Made by a program: the position numbers and the translations under genes
From: an uncultured Oscillibacter sp.
GTDB lineage: Bacteria; Bacillota; Clostridia; Oscillospirales; Oscillospiraceae
DNA length: 64,000 nt
Assembly (NCBI GenBank): GCA_934574045.1
Contig: CAKTMK010000003.1
Span: 1 to 64,000 of the forward strand
Direction: 5' to 3'
In this document: positions 51,897 to 60,157 of the stretch, piece by piece
How the letters are laid out: each line of letters opens with the position of its first letter
Numbering within the stretch: position 1 is the first letter of the stretch
The notes under the pieces: model-generated
Told to the model about the DNA's origin: nothing
Databases searched by the model: none
What the model saw: the letters and a program-made list of their open reading frames with translations, nothing else

Positions 51897-52259
51897 TCAA
51901 CTCTGCTTCTCAAACGCGCCGAAGGCGGCGGAGAAGCGCTGGGCGGCGAAACCGCCTACCTCCGCGCAGTACCCGTCGTAAGCCGCCAGAAGGGAAACGG
52001 CCTCCGGCGTCAAGGACGCGCCGCCGCCGTTTTTCCCGCCGGTGGAGGTGGCCAGCATTTTGCAGCCGAACACGCTCTCCGCCGTGCGCACGATGCGCCA
52101 CGCCTTGGAATAGGCCATGCCCATGGACGCGGCGGCGGCGCGCAGCGAGCGGTGCTCGTCCACCCGGTGGAGCAGCGTGGCGATCCCCGGGCCAAAGCAG
52201 CGCTCGTCATCGTCGGAATAGAGACGGACGGTCAGTTTTAGCTTTAAATTCTCTTTCAT
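51897..52259 (-). CDS. ModE-like winged-helix regulator
   Basis: A 120-residue protein consisting of only the N-terminal DNA-binding domain of ModE. GPGIATLLHRVDEHRSLRAAAASMGMAYSKAWRIVRTAE is the helix-turn-helix block and STGGKNGGGASLTPEAVSLLAAYDGY the wing that recurs in molybdate regulators. The molybdate-binding MOP domain is absent. The ATG at 52259 was chosen because it begins KENLKLKLTVRLY with AGGCATG upstream. No modABC or molybdenum cofactor gene is adjacent, so the controlled genes are unknown. It converges on the GH18 gene. Confidence 0.8.
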   Translation of the reverse strand: MKENLKLKLTVRLYSDDDERCFGPGIATLLHRVDEHRSLRAAAASMGMAYSKAWRIVRTAESVFGCKMLATSTGGKNGGGASLTPEAVSLLAAYDGYCAEVGGFAAQRFSAAFGAFEKQS

Positions 52260-52335
52260 GCCTGCATGATAGCACATTCCGCCGCCTGCGTCAAACGGGA
52301 TCTGCGGCCCGCCGGGCGTCTTTTCGACGCGGCTC

Positions 52336-52364
52336 TTGCAAACGGACGGAGCTTGGACTACAAT
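52336..52364 (+). promoter_or_regulatory. Promoter of the aldo/keto reductase gene
   Basis: TTGCAA (52336-52341), a 17-base spacer and TACAAT (52359-52364), 54 bases before the ATG. Confidence 0.65.
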
Positions 52365-52418
52365 TTACCCGTCAGCAAAATTTCCGGCCAGTGCCGGGGA
52401 AATGAGGAGGCAGCGTTT

Positions 52419-53450
52419 ATGGAGATCAAAAAAGTCCGGCTGGGACGGACCGGCCTGATGGTCACAAAGACCGCGTTCGGCGCTCTGCCCGTGCAGCGCA
52501 TCAGCCGCGCCGACGCGGTGAAGCTCCTGCGCCGCGCGTATGACGCGGGCGTGAACTATTTCGACACCGCCAACGCCTATACCGACAGCGAGGAGAAGCT
52601 GGGCGAAGCGCTGCACGACGTGCGCGCTCAGGTGGTCATCTCCACCAAGAGCGGCGGCGGCGACAAAAAGACCGTGCAGGCCCACATCGAGGAGAGCCTG
52701 CGCCGCCTGCGGACGGACTACATCGACCTGTTTCAGTTCCACAACCCCGCGAAGCTGCCGGACCCGGAGGACCCGGACGGACCCTTCGCCGCGGCGCTGG
52801 AGGCGAAAAAGAAGGGCTACATCCGCCACATCGGCATCACGAACCACCGTCTGCCGGTGGCGCTGGCGGCGGTGGAGTCCGGCAGCTTCGAGACGATGCA
52901 GTTCCCGTTCTGCTACCTCTCCTCGCCGCAGGACGTGGATCTTGTGGAACGGTGCGCGGCGGCGGACATGGGCTTTATCGCCATGAAGGGGCTGTCCGGC
53001 GGGATGCTCAGCAACGCCGCGGCGTGTTATGCGTTCATGCAGAAGTATGAGAACGTGGTGCCCATCTGGGGCGTTCAGCACGAGTGGGAGCTGGACCAGT
53101 GGCTGGAGCTGACGGAGAAGGGACAGGAGATGACGCCGGAGCTTCAGACTGTGATCGACAAAGACCGGAAGGAGCTGGCCCATAATTTCTGCCGGAGCTG
53201 CGGATACTGCCTGCCCTGTCCGGCTGGCATCGACATCCCGCAGGCGGCCCGCATGGCCATGCTGCTGCGCCGGTCGCCCTACCGCCCCTACATGACCGAC
53301 GAGTGGCGGGAGAAGATGCACCGGATCGAGGGATGCCTGCACTGCAACGGATGCAAGAGCCGCTGCCCCTATGAGCTGGACACGCCCAGTCTGCTCCAGG
53401 CCATGCTCAAGGACTACGACGCGTTTTATGCGGAACATCACAACGACTGA
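52419..53450 (+). CDS. Aldo/keto reductase with C-terminal [4Fe-4S] region
   Basis: A 343-residue oxidoreductase. The N-terminal TIM barrel has LGRTGLMVTKTAFG, the catalytic Asp/Tyr in FDTANAYTDSEEKLGEAL, the Lys in VISTKSGG and the DYIDLFQFHNP His. A C-terminal domain (about 270-343) holds two cysteine sets: CRSCGYCLPCPAGIDIP and CLHCNGCKSRCPYELDTP, as in ferredoxin-type clusters. Such AKRs are frequent in anaerobic Clostridia, and their substrates are mostly unknown. GAGGAGG precedes the ATG. It is co-transcribed with the WapI-like gene 17 bases downstream. Confidence 0.9.
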   Translation: MEIKKVRLGRTGLMVTKTAFGALPVQRISRADAVKLLRRAYDAGVNYFDTANAYTDSEEKLGEALHDVRAQVVISTKSGGGDKKTVQAHIEESLRRLRTDYIDLFQFHNPAKLPDPEDPDGPFAAALEAKKKGYIRHIGITNHRLPVALAAVESGSFETMQFPFCYLSSPQDVDLVERCAAADMGFIAMKGLSGGMLSNAAACYAFMQKYENVVPIWGVQHEWELDQWLELTEKGQEMTPELQTVIDKDRKELAHNFCRSCGYCLPCPAGIDIPQAARMAMLLRRSPYRPYMTDEWREKMHRIEGCLHCNGCKSRCPYELDTPSLLQAMLKDYDAFYAEHHND

Positions 53451-53467
53451 ATCAAGGAGGATCACGT

Positions 53468-53908
53468 ATGCTTTTCCAAAGCGGCGAGGCCAGCCTGAAG
53501 CTGGAGATCGTCAACTATGAATTTTCCCGGGACGGCGGCGCGCCCAACAGCGACGACCGGAACTGGCTGGTTTTGCGCGGGACGTACACCGACGAGGACG
53601 GGCGCATCATCAAGGACTCCAACAGCTGCCTGATGACCTTTGAGCTGGAGGAAATGACCGCAGGACTGAAGGTGCTGCGCTCCGGAATCCGCGACCGCTA
53701 CGACAGCGATTTTTCCGAGCCGTACTTTCTCCTGTCCGCCCGGGCGGACGGCGAGGACCGGTACGCGGTGGATGTATCGTTCACCCTGCCCAACACCATG
53801 GAGGACATCGAGAACGCGGAGGTGAGCTGCGAGATGACCGGCGAGGAGCTGGGCGCGCTGATCGACGAGCTGGACGGGCTTTGCAGGAAGTTCCCCGGCC
53901 GGACCTGA
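53468..53908 (+). CDS. WapI-like protein
   Basis: A 146-residue acidic, beta-rich cytoplasmic protein. LKLEIVNYEFSRDGGAPNSDDRNWLVLRGTYTDEDG, a middle LMTFELEEMTAGL segment and SFTLPNTMEDIENA match the pattern of WapI-family proteins, some of which neutralise Rhs/WapA toxins. No toxin gene is adjacent, and many single WapI-like genes exist without one. AAGGAGG precedes the ATG. It ends before a strong terminator. The family call is moderate and the immunity role is not supported by context. Confidence 0.55.
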   Translation: MLFQSGEASLKLEIVNYEFSRDGGAPNSDDRNWLVLRGTYTDEDGRIIKDSNSCLMTFELEEMTAGLKVLRSGIRDRYDSDFSEPYFLLSARADGEDRYAVDVSFTLPNTMEDIENAEVSCEMTGEELGALIDELDGLCRKFPGRT

Positions 53909-53940
53909 GCGCGGATCGGAAAACGGAATAGATGGGAAAT

Positions 53941-53980
53941 GGCCCCGCCGTCTGCACACAGCAGACGGCGGGGCCGTTTT
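53941..53980 (+). terminator. Terminator separating host genes from the phage module
   Basis: A perfect 15-bp stem (53941-53955 with 53961-53975) with an ACACA loop runs into GTTTT. Confidence 0.9.
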
Positions 53981-53984
53981 GCGC

Positions 53985-54133
53985 GCGGAGGGAGAGCGCG
54001 GAGAGGAAGCGCGGAGAGGAAGTGCGGAGAGGAAGCGCGGAGAGGAAGTGCGGAGGGGGAGCGCGGAGGGGGAGCGCGGAGGGGGAGCGCGGAGGGGGAG
54101 CGCGGAGGGGGAGCGCGGAGAGGGAGCGCGGAA
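53985..54133 (+). repeat. 13-bp tandem repeat, about 12 copies
   Basis: GCGGAG recurs at exactly 13-base spacing from 53985 to 54128. Two variants occur: GCGGAGAGGAAG(C/T) in the first half and GCGGAGGGGGAGC in the second. The array begins 5 bases after the terminator and ends at an A/T-rich stretch. It is not coding and is purine-only apart from the C of GCG. Confidence 0.95.
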
Positions 54134-54157
54134 AAAATAAAAATTTTTTGGGTGGGA

Positions 54158-54173
54158 TGCACGCGGACGTGCA
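54158..54173 (+). other. Short palindrome between repeat array and terminase genes
   Basis: TGCACG (54158-54163) and CGTGCA (54168-54173) form a 6-bp inverted repeat around CGGA, next to an A/T-rich tract (54132-54149). It is a candidate regulator or packaging site. The rest of 54134-54220 shows no promoter I trust. Confidence 0.35.
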
Positions 54174-54220
54174 ATTTTGGGGGCCGGGGAGCGGAGGAGT
54201 GTGGGAGCGAGGTGAGACAA

Positions 54221-54673
54221 ATGAAGAAGAAGCTGACCGGAGCGGAGCTGGACCGGTTCTGCCGGGAGTTTCTGCTGTCCATGGACCCGAACCGGGCGGC
54301 GGGGAGCGTGGGCCGGGAGGACGGCTACGCTCTGCTGCGGATGCGGGAGGTGGAGGAACGGCTCAAGTGGATGCGGCAGATGGAGCTGCCGACCCGGCAG
54401 GACGTTCTGCGGCGGCTGGGGCAGATGGCCTTCGGCCGGGTGTCCGACGCGGCGCGGCTGGCGAACCGGGAGCTGCTGGAGTCCGGCGAGCTGGACCTCT
54501 CCGACGTGGCGGAGCTGAAGATCACGGACAAGGGGACGGAGATGAAGCTCATCGACCGGGTGCAGGCGCTGGAGACGCTGTGGGGCCTTCTGGAAGCGGG
54601 AGGCGAGGACGGTATGGAGCGGTTTTTGCAGGCGCTGAAAACGGAGGATGAACGGAAAGGGGACGGCGCGTGA
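54221..54673 (+). CDS. Terminase small subunit
   Basis: A 150-residue DNA-recognition subunit of the packaging motor. KLTGAELDRFCREFLLSMDPNRAAGSVG is the N-terminal helix-turn-helix pattern of the terminase small subunit (Terminase_2/PBSX) family, and VSDAARLANRELLESGELDLSDVAELKITDKGTEMKLIDRVQALETLWGLL the oligomerisation part. AGGTGA lies before the ATG at 54221. The frame is open further upstream through the repeat array, but that part is low complexity. It overlaps the large subunit by 4 bases. Confidence 0.85.
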   Translation: MKKKLTGAELDRFCREFLLSMDPNRAAGSVGREDGYALLRMREVEERLKWMRQMELPTRQDVLRRLGQMAFGRVSDAARLANRELLESGELDLSDVAELKITDKGTEMKLIDRVQALETLWGLLEAGGEDGMERFLQALKTEDERKGDGA

Positions 54674-55914
54674 GGGCGGTGCGGTTCTCGGACAAGCAGC
54701 GCAGAGTGCTGCGCTGGTGGCAGACGGACGGGGAGCGGTATGACGCGGTGATCTGCGACGGGGCCGTCCGGAGCGGAAAGACCTTTTCCATGGGGCTGTC
54801 CTTCTTCCTCTGGGCGCAGGCCAGCTTTGATCGGCAGCAGTTCGGCGTGTGCGGCAAGACCATCCTCTCCCTGCGGCGGAACGTGTTGCAGGAGATCGTT
54901 CCGGCGCTGCGGGCCATGGGGATGCAGTGCGCGGAGAAGCGGACGGAAAATGTGCTGACCGTCCGCTGCGGGCGGCGGATGAACCGATTTTTCCTGTTCG
55001 GCGGACGGGACGAGTCCAGCGCGGCGCTCATTCAGGGCAGCACGTTCGCGGGCGTACTGCTGGACGAGGCGGCGCTGATGCCCCGCTCGTTCGTGGAGCA
55101 GGCGTGCGCCCGGTGCTCCGTGGCGGGGAGCAAGCTGTGGATGAACTGCAACCCGGAGAGCCCGCAGCACTGGCTCTACCGGGAGTGGATCTGTAAGGCG
55201 GAGGAAAAGCGGGCGCTGTATCTCCACTTTACCATGGAGGACAATCCGGCCCTGACGGCGGAGATCCGGGAACGGTATGAGCACTGTTACAGCGGGATCT
55301 TCTACCGGCGGTTCGTGCTAGGCCAGTGGGCCGCGGCGGAGGGGCGGATCTACGACTTCTTTGAGCGGGAGCAGTTCTGCAGGCCGGTACCGGCGGGAGA
55401 GCTGGAGCGCTGGCGCGTGTCCGTGGACTACGGGACGGCAAATCCGGCGTCCTTCGGGCTGTGGGGCCTGCGGAACGGCGTATGGTACCGGGTGAAGGAA
55501 TTCTACTACAACTCCCGGACGGAGGGACGGCAGAAAACCGACGCGGAATACGTGGAGGATCTGGGCCGGCTGCTGGACGGGAGGCGGGCCGAGACAGTGA
55601 CGGTGGACCCGTCCGCCGCCAGCTTCATCGCGGCGCTGCGGCAGGCGGGCTATCCGGTGCGCAAGGCGGACAACGACGTACTCACCGGCATCCGCATGAC
55701 GGCGGACGCGCTCAAGAGCGGGCGGGTGGTGATCTGTGAGCCGTGTGAGGACTGTCTGCGGGAGATGGAGACGTACTGCTGGGAGTCCGGCGCCCGGGAC
55801 CGGCCCAAAAAGGAGAACGACCACGCCATGGACGATCTGCGCTATTTCGTGATGAGCATATCCGCGCCACGGGGCGGCGGCTTCGCGGCCACGTGGGTGG
55901 AGCGGGAGAACTGA
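54670..55914 (+). CDS. Terminase large subunit (PBSX type)
   Basis: A 414-residue packaging ATPase and nuclease. Walker A is DGAVRSGKTFS, Walker B AGVLLDEAALMP, followed by the CNPESPQHW coupling motif. The nuclease domain starts VSVDYGTANPASFGLWG, with VDPSAASFIAAL and NDHAMDDLRYF supplying the remaining acidic residues. GTG at 54670 overlaps the small-subunit stop by 4 bases (GTGA). Both catalytic sites are intact, so this is not a decayed gene. Confidence 0.93.
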   Translation: MRAVRFSDKQRRVLRWWQTDGERYDAVICDGAVRSGKTFSMGLSFFLWAQASFDRQQFGVCGKTILSLRRNVLQEIVPALRAMGMQCAEKRTENVLTVRCGRRMNRFFLFGGRDESSAALIQGSTFAGVLLDEAALMPRSFVEQACARCSVAGSKLWMNCNPESPQHWLYREWICKAEEKRALYLHFTMEDNPALTAEIRERYEHCYSGIFYRRFVLGQWAAAEGRIYDFFEREQFCRPVPAGELERWRVSVDYGTANPASFGLWGLRNGVWYRVKEFYYNSRTEGRQKTDAEYVEDLGRLLDGRRAETVTVDPSAASFIAALRQAGYPVRKADNDVLTGIRMTADALKSGRVVICEPCEDCLREMETYCWESGARDRPKKENDHAMDDLRYFVMSISAPRGGGFAATWVEREN

Positions 55915-55926
55915 GGAGGGACGGAC

Positions 55927-57078
55927 ATGAGATTCGGAAAGAAAGCGGCCCCGCCGCAGGCGGCGGCCGCGCCCCAGCTTCGCAGCGCGGAGCGCCATCC
56001 GTTCGGGATACTGGACGGGTACGTGCCGCTGCGGAGCATGGAGCTGAAGCTGTACCGGGCGATCCGCGAGGGCGTGCCGGTGGTGGACGCGGCGGTGTAC
56101 AAGCTGATCCGGATGACCGGCGGCGTGACCGCGCGGTGCGGCTCGCCGCAGGCGGAGCGGGCGCTGAACGAGTTTTTGCGGACGGTGCCGGTGGGACGGG
56201 GCCAGCGGGGGATCAACGCCTTTCTGGAGTGCTATCTGGATTCGCTGCTGACCTGCGGCCGGGCGGTGGGCGAGATCGTACCCACGCTGGACGGGCGCGA
56301 CATCGGCGCGCTGGTATGCGGGCGGGCCGAGGACGTGGAGATCCGGGAGGGGAGCGATCCGCTGGATTTTCAGCTCTGCGGGCCGGATGAGTGCGGACGG
56401 ACGCGTCCCCTGCCCCGGCAGGAGCTGCTGCTGTTCACGCCGTTCAATCCGGAGGCGGAGAACCCCTACGGCGTGTCGCTGCTGCGGTCCATGCCGTTTC
56501 TGACGGACATCCTGATGAAGATCTATCACACCGTGGGCGTGAACTGGGAGCGGTGCGGCAACGTGCGGTTCGCGGTGACGTGCAAGCCCGGAGAGGACGG
56601 GCAGGCGGCGGAGCGGAGCCGTCTGCTGGCGCAGGAGTGGTCCGCCGCCATGCAGGACGCCAAGAGCGGGCGGGTGCGGGACTTTGTGGCGGTGGGCGAC
56701 GTGGAGATCAAGGCCATCGGCGCGGACGAGCAGATCCTGGACAGCGAGGCGCCGGTGCGGCAGATTTTAGAGCAGGTGGTGGCCAAGACGGGCATCCCGC
56801 CGTTCATGCTGGGCCTTTGCTGGAACTCTACGGAGCGGATGAGCAGCCAGCAGGCGGATATGCTGACCACGGAGATCACCGCCATCCGGCGGACGCTGAC
56901 GCCCGCAGTGGAGCGGGTGTGCCGGATGTGGCTGCGGATGCACGGGTACGGCTGCCGGGTGGAGACGGTCTGGGAGGACATCAACCTGCAGGACGAGGTG
57001 GAGGAGGCCCGGGCGGCGCTCTATCTCGAGCAGGCGCGGAAGCTGCGCATCGAAAACGATGCGGCGGAAAAGCGGTAA
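55927..57078 (+). CDS. Phage portal protein
   Basis: A 383-residue portal, forming the ring through which DNA enters and leaves the head. SMELKLYRAIREGVPVVDAAVYKLIRMTG is the usual start, LLFTPFNPEAENPYGVSLLRSMPFL the central signature, and GLCWNSTERMSSQQADMLTTEITAIRRTLTPAVERVC the clip/crown segment. It is 12 bases downstream of the terminase. The size is slightly short for the family but complete. Confidence 0.92.
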   Translation: MRFGKKAAPPQAAAAPQLRSAERHPFGILDGYVPLRSMELKLYRAIREGVPVVDAAVYKLIRMTGGVTARCGSPQAERALNEFLRTVPVGRGQRGINAFLECYLDSLLTCGRAVGEIVPTLDGRDIGALVCGRAEDVEIREGSDPLDFQLCGPDECGRTRPLPRQELLLFTPFNPEAENPYGVSLLRSMPFLTDILMKIYHTVGVNWERCGNVRFAVTCKPGEDGQAAERSRLLAQEWSAAMQDAKSGRVRDFVAVGDVEIKAIGADEQILDSEAPVRQILEQVVAKTGIPPFMLGLCWNSTERMSSQQADMLTTEITAIRRTLTPAVERVCRMWLRMHGYGCRVETVWEDINLQDEVEEARAALYLEQARKLRIENDAAEKR

Positions 57079-57105
57079 AAATTTTTCGGAAAGGCGGGCG
57101 GAGAA

Positions 57106-58026
57106 ATGGACGTGCGCAAGGGAGCGGGCGCGGCGGAGCGGTATCAGGCCGGAGAGGACGATCTGGCCTGCATCAACCGGTTGGCGAAGCGGGAGCTGAC
57201 GGCGGACGAGGTGTACACATTCGCGGTGCGGCTGTGCGACAACGAGGTGGACCGGGACTTTGAACGGTTTGACGAGGCGGCGCTGAGCGCGCTGGGAGAC
57301 CTGTTCGTGGGCAAGAGCGGCATTTTCGACCACCAGTGGTCGGCGCTGGGACAGACGGCGCGGATCTACCGGACGGAGCTGGTGCGCCAGCCGGAGCGGC
57401 TGACCGCGGCGGGAGACGGGTACTGCTATCTCAAGGCGTGGGCCTATCTGATGCGGACGGAAAAAAACGCGGACCTGATCGCCGAGATCGAGGGCGGCAT
57501 CAAGAAGGAGGTCTCCGTCGGGTGCGCGGTGGGGCGGAGTGTGTGCTCCGTCTGCGGCGAGGAGAGCGGGACCTGCGGCCATCAGAAGGGGCAGGAGTAC
57601 GGCGGGAAGCTGTGCTACGCCGAGCTGCGGGAGCCGACCGACGCCTATGAGTGGTCGTTCGTGGCGGTGCCCGCCCAGAGAGAGGCGGGCGTGATGAAGC
57701 GGTTCGACCCGGCGGGGGAGGACGCGCTGGAACAGTACGTCAAACGGAGCAAGAAGTTCCAAAAGACGTGGGACATTCTGCAAAAGCAGGCGGAGCTGGG
57801 GAGGAGCTATCTGAAGGGGCTGCGCCGGGAGGTGGTGCGGCTGGCGCTGGTGAGCGACGAGACGCTGGACGGCGAGGTGTTTGAGGGCATCGCCGCGAAG
57901 CTGGACGAGCCGGAGCTGCTGGAGCTGAAGAAGGTCTATGAGGCAAGGTCGCGGAAGCTGTTTCCCAGTCAGCTTCGGGCGGGGACCGAGCGGAAGGAGA
58001 CGGACGGGGATATGTTCCGGGTGTGA
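57106..58026 (+). CDS. Putative prohead protease with cysteine-rich insert
   Basis: A 306-residue protein in the slot of the head-maturation protease. KSGIFDHQWSA provides a candidate catalytic His76 and GGIKKEVSVGC a candidate Ser137, like HK97/U35-type proteases. Directly after it comes CSVCGEESGTCGH (residues 147-159), a CxxC-x6-CxH zinc-knuckle-like insert. The C-terminal 100 residues are helical and charged, consistent with a fused scaffolding part. The protease assignment is from context and weak motifs. Confidence 0.6.
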   Translation: MDVRKGAGAAERYQAGEDDLACINRLAKRELTADEVYTFAVRLCDNEVDRDFERFDEAALSALGDLFVGKSGIFDHQWSALGQTARIYRTELVRQPERLTAAGDGYCYLKAWAYLMRTEKNADLIAEIEGGIKKEVSVGCAVGRSVCSVCGEESGTCGHQKGQEYGGKLCYAELREPTDAYEWSFVAVPAQREAGVMKRFDPAGEDALEQYVKRSKKFQKTWDILQKQAELGRSYLKGLRREVVRLALVSDETLDGEVFEGIAAKLDEPELLELKKVYEARSRKLFPSQLRAGTERKETDGDMFRV

Positions 58027-58085
58027 CCCACCCGCGGCATAGACGGCGCGCCAGCGCCGGAAAATCAGACTGAAGGAGGAGCAGG

Positions 58086-58433
58086 ATGAAGATTGCATTT
58101 GAGGGCATCGGTCAGTGGGCGGCCACGTTTGCCTGCGCGGACGTGCAGGAGGGCGGCATGGTGAAGATCAGCGGAAACGGGAGCGTCGGCCCCTGCAAAA
58201 CGGGGGAGGAGCCGTGCGGTCAGGCGGTGTCGGTGAGCAGGGACGGCGGAGCCTGCACCGTGCAGCTGGGCGGCTTTGTCACCGCGAATTACACCGGCGA
58301 GAGCGCGCCCGCGGCGGGCTGGTGCGCCATGTCCGCCGACGGCAGCGGCGGCATGAAGGCGGACGAGAAGGGCCGCAGCTATCTGGTGGCCGAGGTGGAC
58401 GAGGCCGCAAAGACTGTTACGTTCGTACTGTAA
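58086..58433 (+). CDS. Putative head decoration protein
   Basis: A 115-residue Gly/Ala-rich, beta-strand-rich protein directly upstream of the major capsid gene. The pattern EGGMVKISGNGSVGPCKTGEEPCGQAVSVS and LGGFVTANYTGESAPAAGW resembles capsid-cement (DUF2190-like) proteins with repeating G-V-K and G-P-A turns. The context fits a decoration or stabilisation protein. GGAGGAG precedes the ATG. Confidence 0.55.
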   Translation: MKIAFEGIGQWAATFACADVQEGGMVKISGNGSVGPCKTGEEPCGQAVSVSRDGGACTVQLGGFVTANYTGESAPAAGWCAMSADGSGGMKADEKGRSYLVAEVDEAAKTVTFVL

Positions 58434-58446
58434 GGAGGAGAAGAAC

Positions 58447-59478
58447 ATGGCTTATCATTACGAGAACATCAAGCTGGAGAAGGGGATGTACGGCCAGTCC
58501 GGCCGCAGCTTTTCTCAGGTGCTGGAGGAGCTGGACCCCAGCGAGAACTACCGCGGCACGCCCGCGGAGGGTCTGGACGCCTTCCAGCGCCAGCTCAAGC
58601 GCTTTGACATCAAGGTGAAGGGCGCGGGCAGCGACATGGTGGAGAAGTTCTTCAAGACCAGCGACTCCGCCGTGCTGTTCCCGGAGTTCGTCTCCCGCGT
58701 GGTGCGTCAGGGCATGGAGGAGGAGAGCATCCTGCCCGCCATTACCGCCACGGTGACCAACTTCGAGGGGATGGATTACCGCTCGGTGGCGTCCGTCCCC
58801 ACGGAGAAGGAAAAGGAGCTCAAGCGCGTGGAGGAGGGCGCGGCCATCCCGGCCACCACCATCCGCACGCAGGAGAATCTGGTGCGCCTGCACAAGCGGG
58901 GCAGAATGCTGGTGGCCTCCTATGAAGCCATCCGGTTCCAGCGGCTGGACCTGTTCTCCGTGACGCTGCGCCAGATCGGCGCGTACATCGGCAGAATGCA
59001 TTTGCAGGACGCCATCAAGGTCCTGTGCGACGGCGACGGCAACAACAACGCCGCAAAGGTCTTTACCGTGGGCACCGCGCCCATCTCCGGCACGAAGGGG
59101 ACGCTGAGCTACGACGCGCTGCTGGACTTCTGGAGCCAGTTCGACCCCTACACCATGAACACGATGCTGGTGGGCGGAGACGTGATGCTCAAGCTGCTCA
59201 AGCTCAGCGAGTTCCAGAATCCGCTGACGGGCCTGAACTTCCAGGGGACCGGCACGCTGACCACGCCGCTGGGCGCGAAGCTGCTGCGCACCTCCGCCAT
59301 GCCCGCCGGGAAGCTGATCGGCCTGGACAGGGGCTACGCGCTGGAGCAGGTGTGCGCCGGAGGCGTGACGGTGGAGTATGACAAGCTGATCGACCGCCAG
59401 CTTGAGCGGGCGGCCATCACGTCCATCTCCGGCTTCGCCAAGCTGTTTACCGACGCCAGCCGGGTGCTGACGGTCTGA
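58447..59478 (+). CDS. Major capsid protein (HK97 fold)
   Basis: A 343-residue capsid subunit. FPEFVSRVVRQGMEEESILPAITATVTNFEGMDYRSVASVPTEKEKELKRVEEGAAIP matches the N-arm, E-loop and P-domain start of HK97-fold capsids in PBSX/XkdG-like phages. The C-terminal LGAKLLRTSAMPAGKLIGLDRGYALEQVCAGGVTVEYD forms the A domain. AAGGAGGAG precedes the ATG. Codon use is as GC-rich as the surrounding host genes. Confidence 0.88.
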   Translation: MAYHYENIKLEKGMYGQSGRSFSQVLEELDPSENYRGTPAEGLDAFQRQLKRFDIKVKGAGSDMVEKFFKTSDSAVLFPEFVSRVVRQGMEEESILPAITATVTNFEGMDYRSVASVPTEKEKELKRVEEGAAIPATTIRTQENLVRLHKRGRMLVASYEAIRFQRLDLFSVTLRQIGAYIGRMHLQDAIKVLCDGDGNNNAAKVFTVGTAPISGTKGTLSYDALLDFWSQFDPYTMNTMLVGGDVMLKLLKLSEFQNPLTGLNFQGTGTLTTPLGAKLLRTSAMPAGKLIGLDRGYALEQVCAGGVTVEYDKLIDRQLERAAITSISGFAKLFTDASRVLTV

Positions 59479-59501
59479 GCTGCGGAGAGAGGAGCGGCGA
59501 G

Positions 59502-59852
59502 ATGCACGAGGAGATCCTGACGCTGGCGGAGACCCTTTCCGGCGCGTCGGAGGATGAGACGCAGACGCTGGCCCTCTTCTGCACGGCGGCGGAGGCACTG
59601 TGGAGACGCAGACTGCGCGGCGGCGTGACGCCGGAGGAATGCCGGGAGGCGTTCCTCTGCGCCGCCGCGCTGGAGGCCGCGGCGGCAATGGCCCAGAGCC
59701 GGGGCGGCGCGGTGCGCTTTACGGCGGGGGACGTATCCGTGGCGGAGACGGACGGCGGACAGACGGCGGCGGCCCTGCGCCGGGAGGCGGAGCGGCTGAT
59801 GGAGCCGTATGCGGCGGGAGACGGCTTCGCTGTGCTGGGGGTGCGGGGATGA
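59502..59852 (+). CDS. Head-tail connector protein
   Basis: A 116-residue, mostly helical protein located directly after the capsid gene. ALFCTAAEALWRRRLRGGVTPEECREAFLCAAALEAAAAM fits the helical fold of head-tail adaptor (gp6/YqbG-like) proteins. Assignment is mainly from gene order. It overlaps the next gene by 4 bases (ATGA). Confidence 0.6.
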   Translation: MHEEILTLAETLSGASEDETQTLALFCTAAEALWRRRLRGGVTPEECREAFLCAAALEAAAAMAQSRGGAVRFTAGDVSVAETDGGQTAAALRREAERLMEPYAAGDGFAVLGVRG

Positions 59853-60157
59853 CGGAGACGTTTGCGCGCATCCTGCGGCGGTATGGACAGAGCGTTACGG
59901 TGAATGGCGGCCAGACGCGGGCGTTCGTTCAGCCGGGACGGGAGCGGGCCAAGGCCGCGCCCTTTGCCGTGACGCCGCTGGGCGCGGTGGACGACCGGCT
60001 GTGGAGCTATCTGGGCGGAACGGAGCTGAAGCCGGGAGACCGGGTGGAGACGGCGGACGGCGCGTTCACGGCCCGGAGCTGCCAGCCGGTGCGGCTGGGG
60101 AACGAGACGGTCTACTGGTGGGCGGCGCTGGCGGCGCAGAGGGAGACGGCGGAATGA
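59849..60157 (+). CDS. Head closure/stopper-like protein
   Basis: A 102-residue small beta-barrel-like protein. GQSVTVNGGQTRAFVQPG and GTELKPGDRVETADGAFTARSCQPVRLGNETVYWWAALA fit the compact SPP1 gp16-type stopper pattern. The ATG at 59849 overlaps the connector stop, and its own stop overlaps the next start. Function is inferred from position. Confidence 0.55.
   Translation: MTETFARILRRYGQSVTVNGGQTRAFVQPGRERAKAAPFAVTPLGAVDDRLWSYLGGTELKPGDRVETADGAFTARSCQPVRLGNETVYWWAALAAQRETAE

Noticed and set aside
53468..53908. Toxin-immunity pair
   Set aside because: The protein resembles WapI, but no WapA/Rhs toxin or C-terminal toxin remnant lies nearby.
53985..54133. CRISPR-like array
   Set aside because: The units are 13 bp with no spacers between them, and no cas gene is nearby. 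It is a simple tandem repeat.
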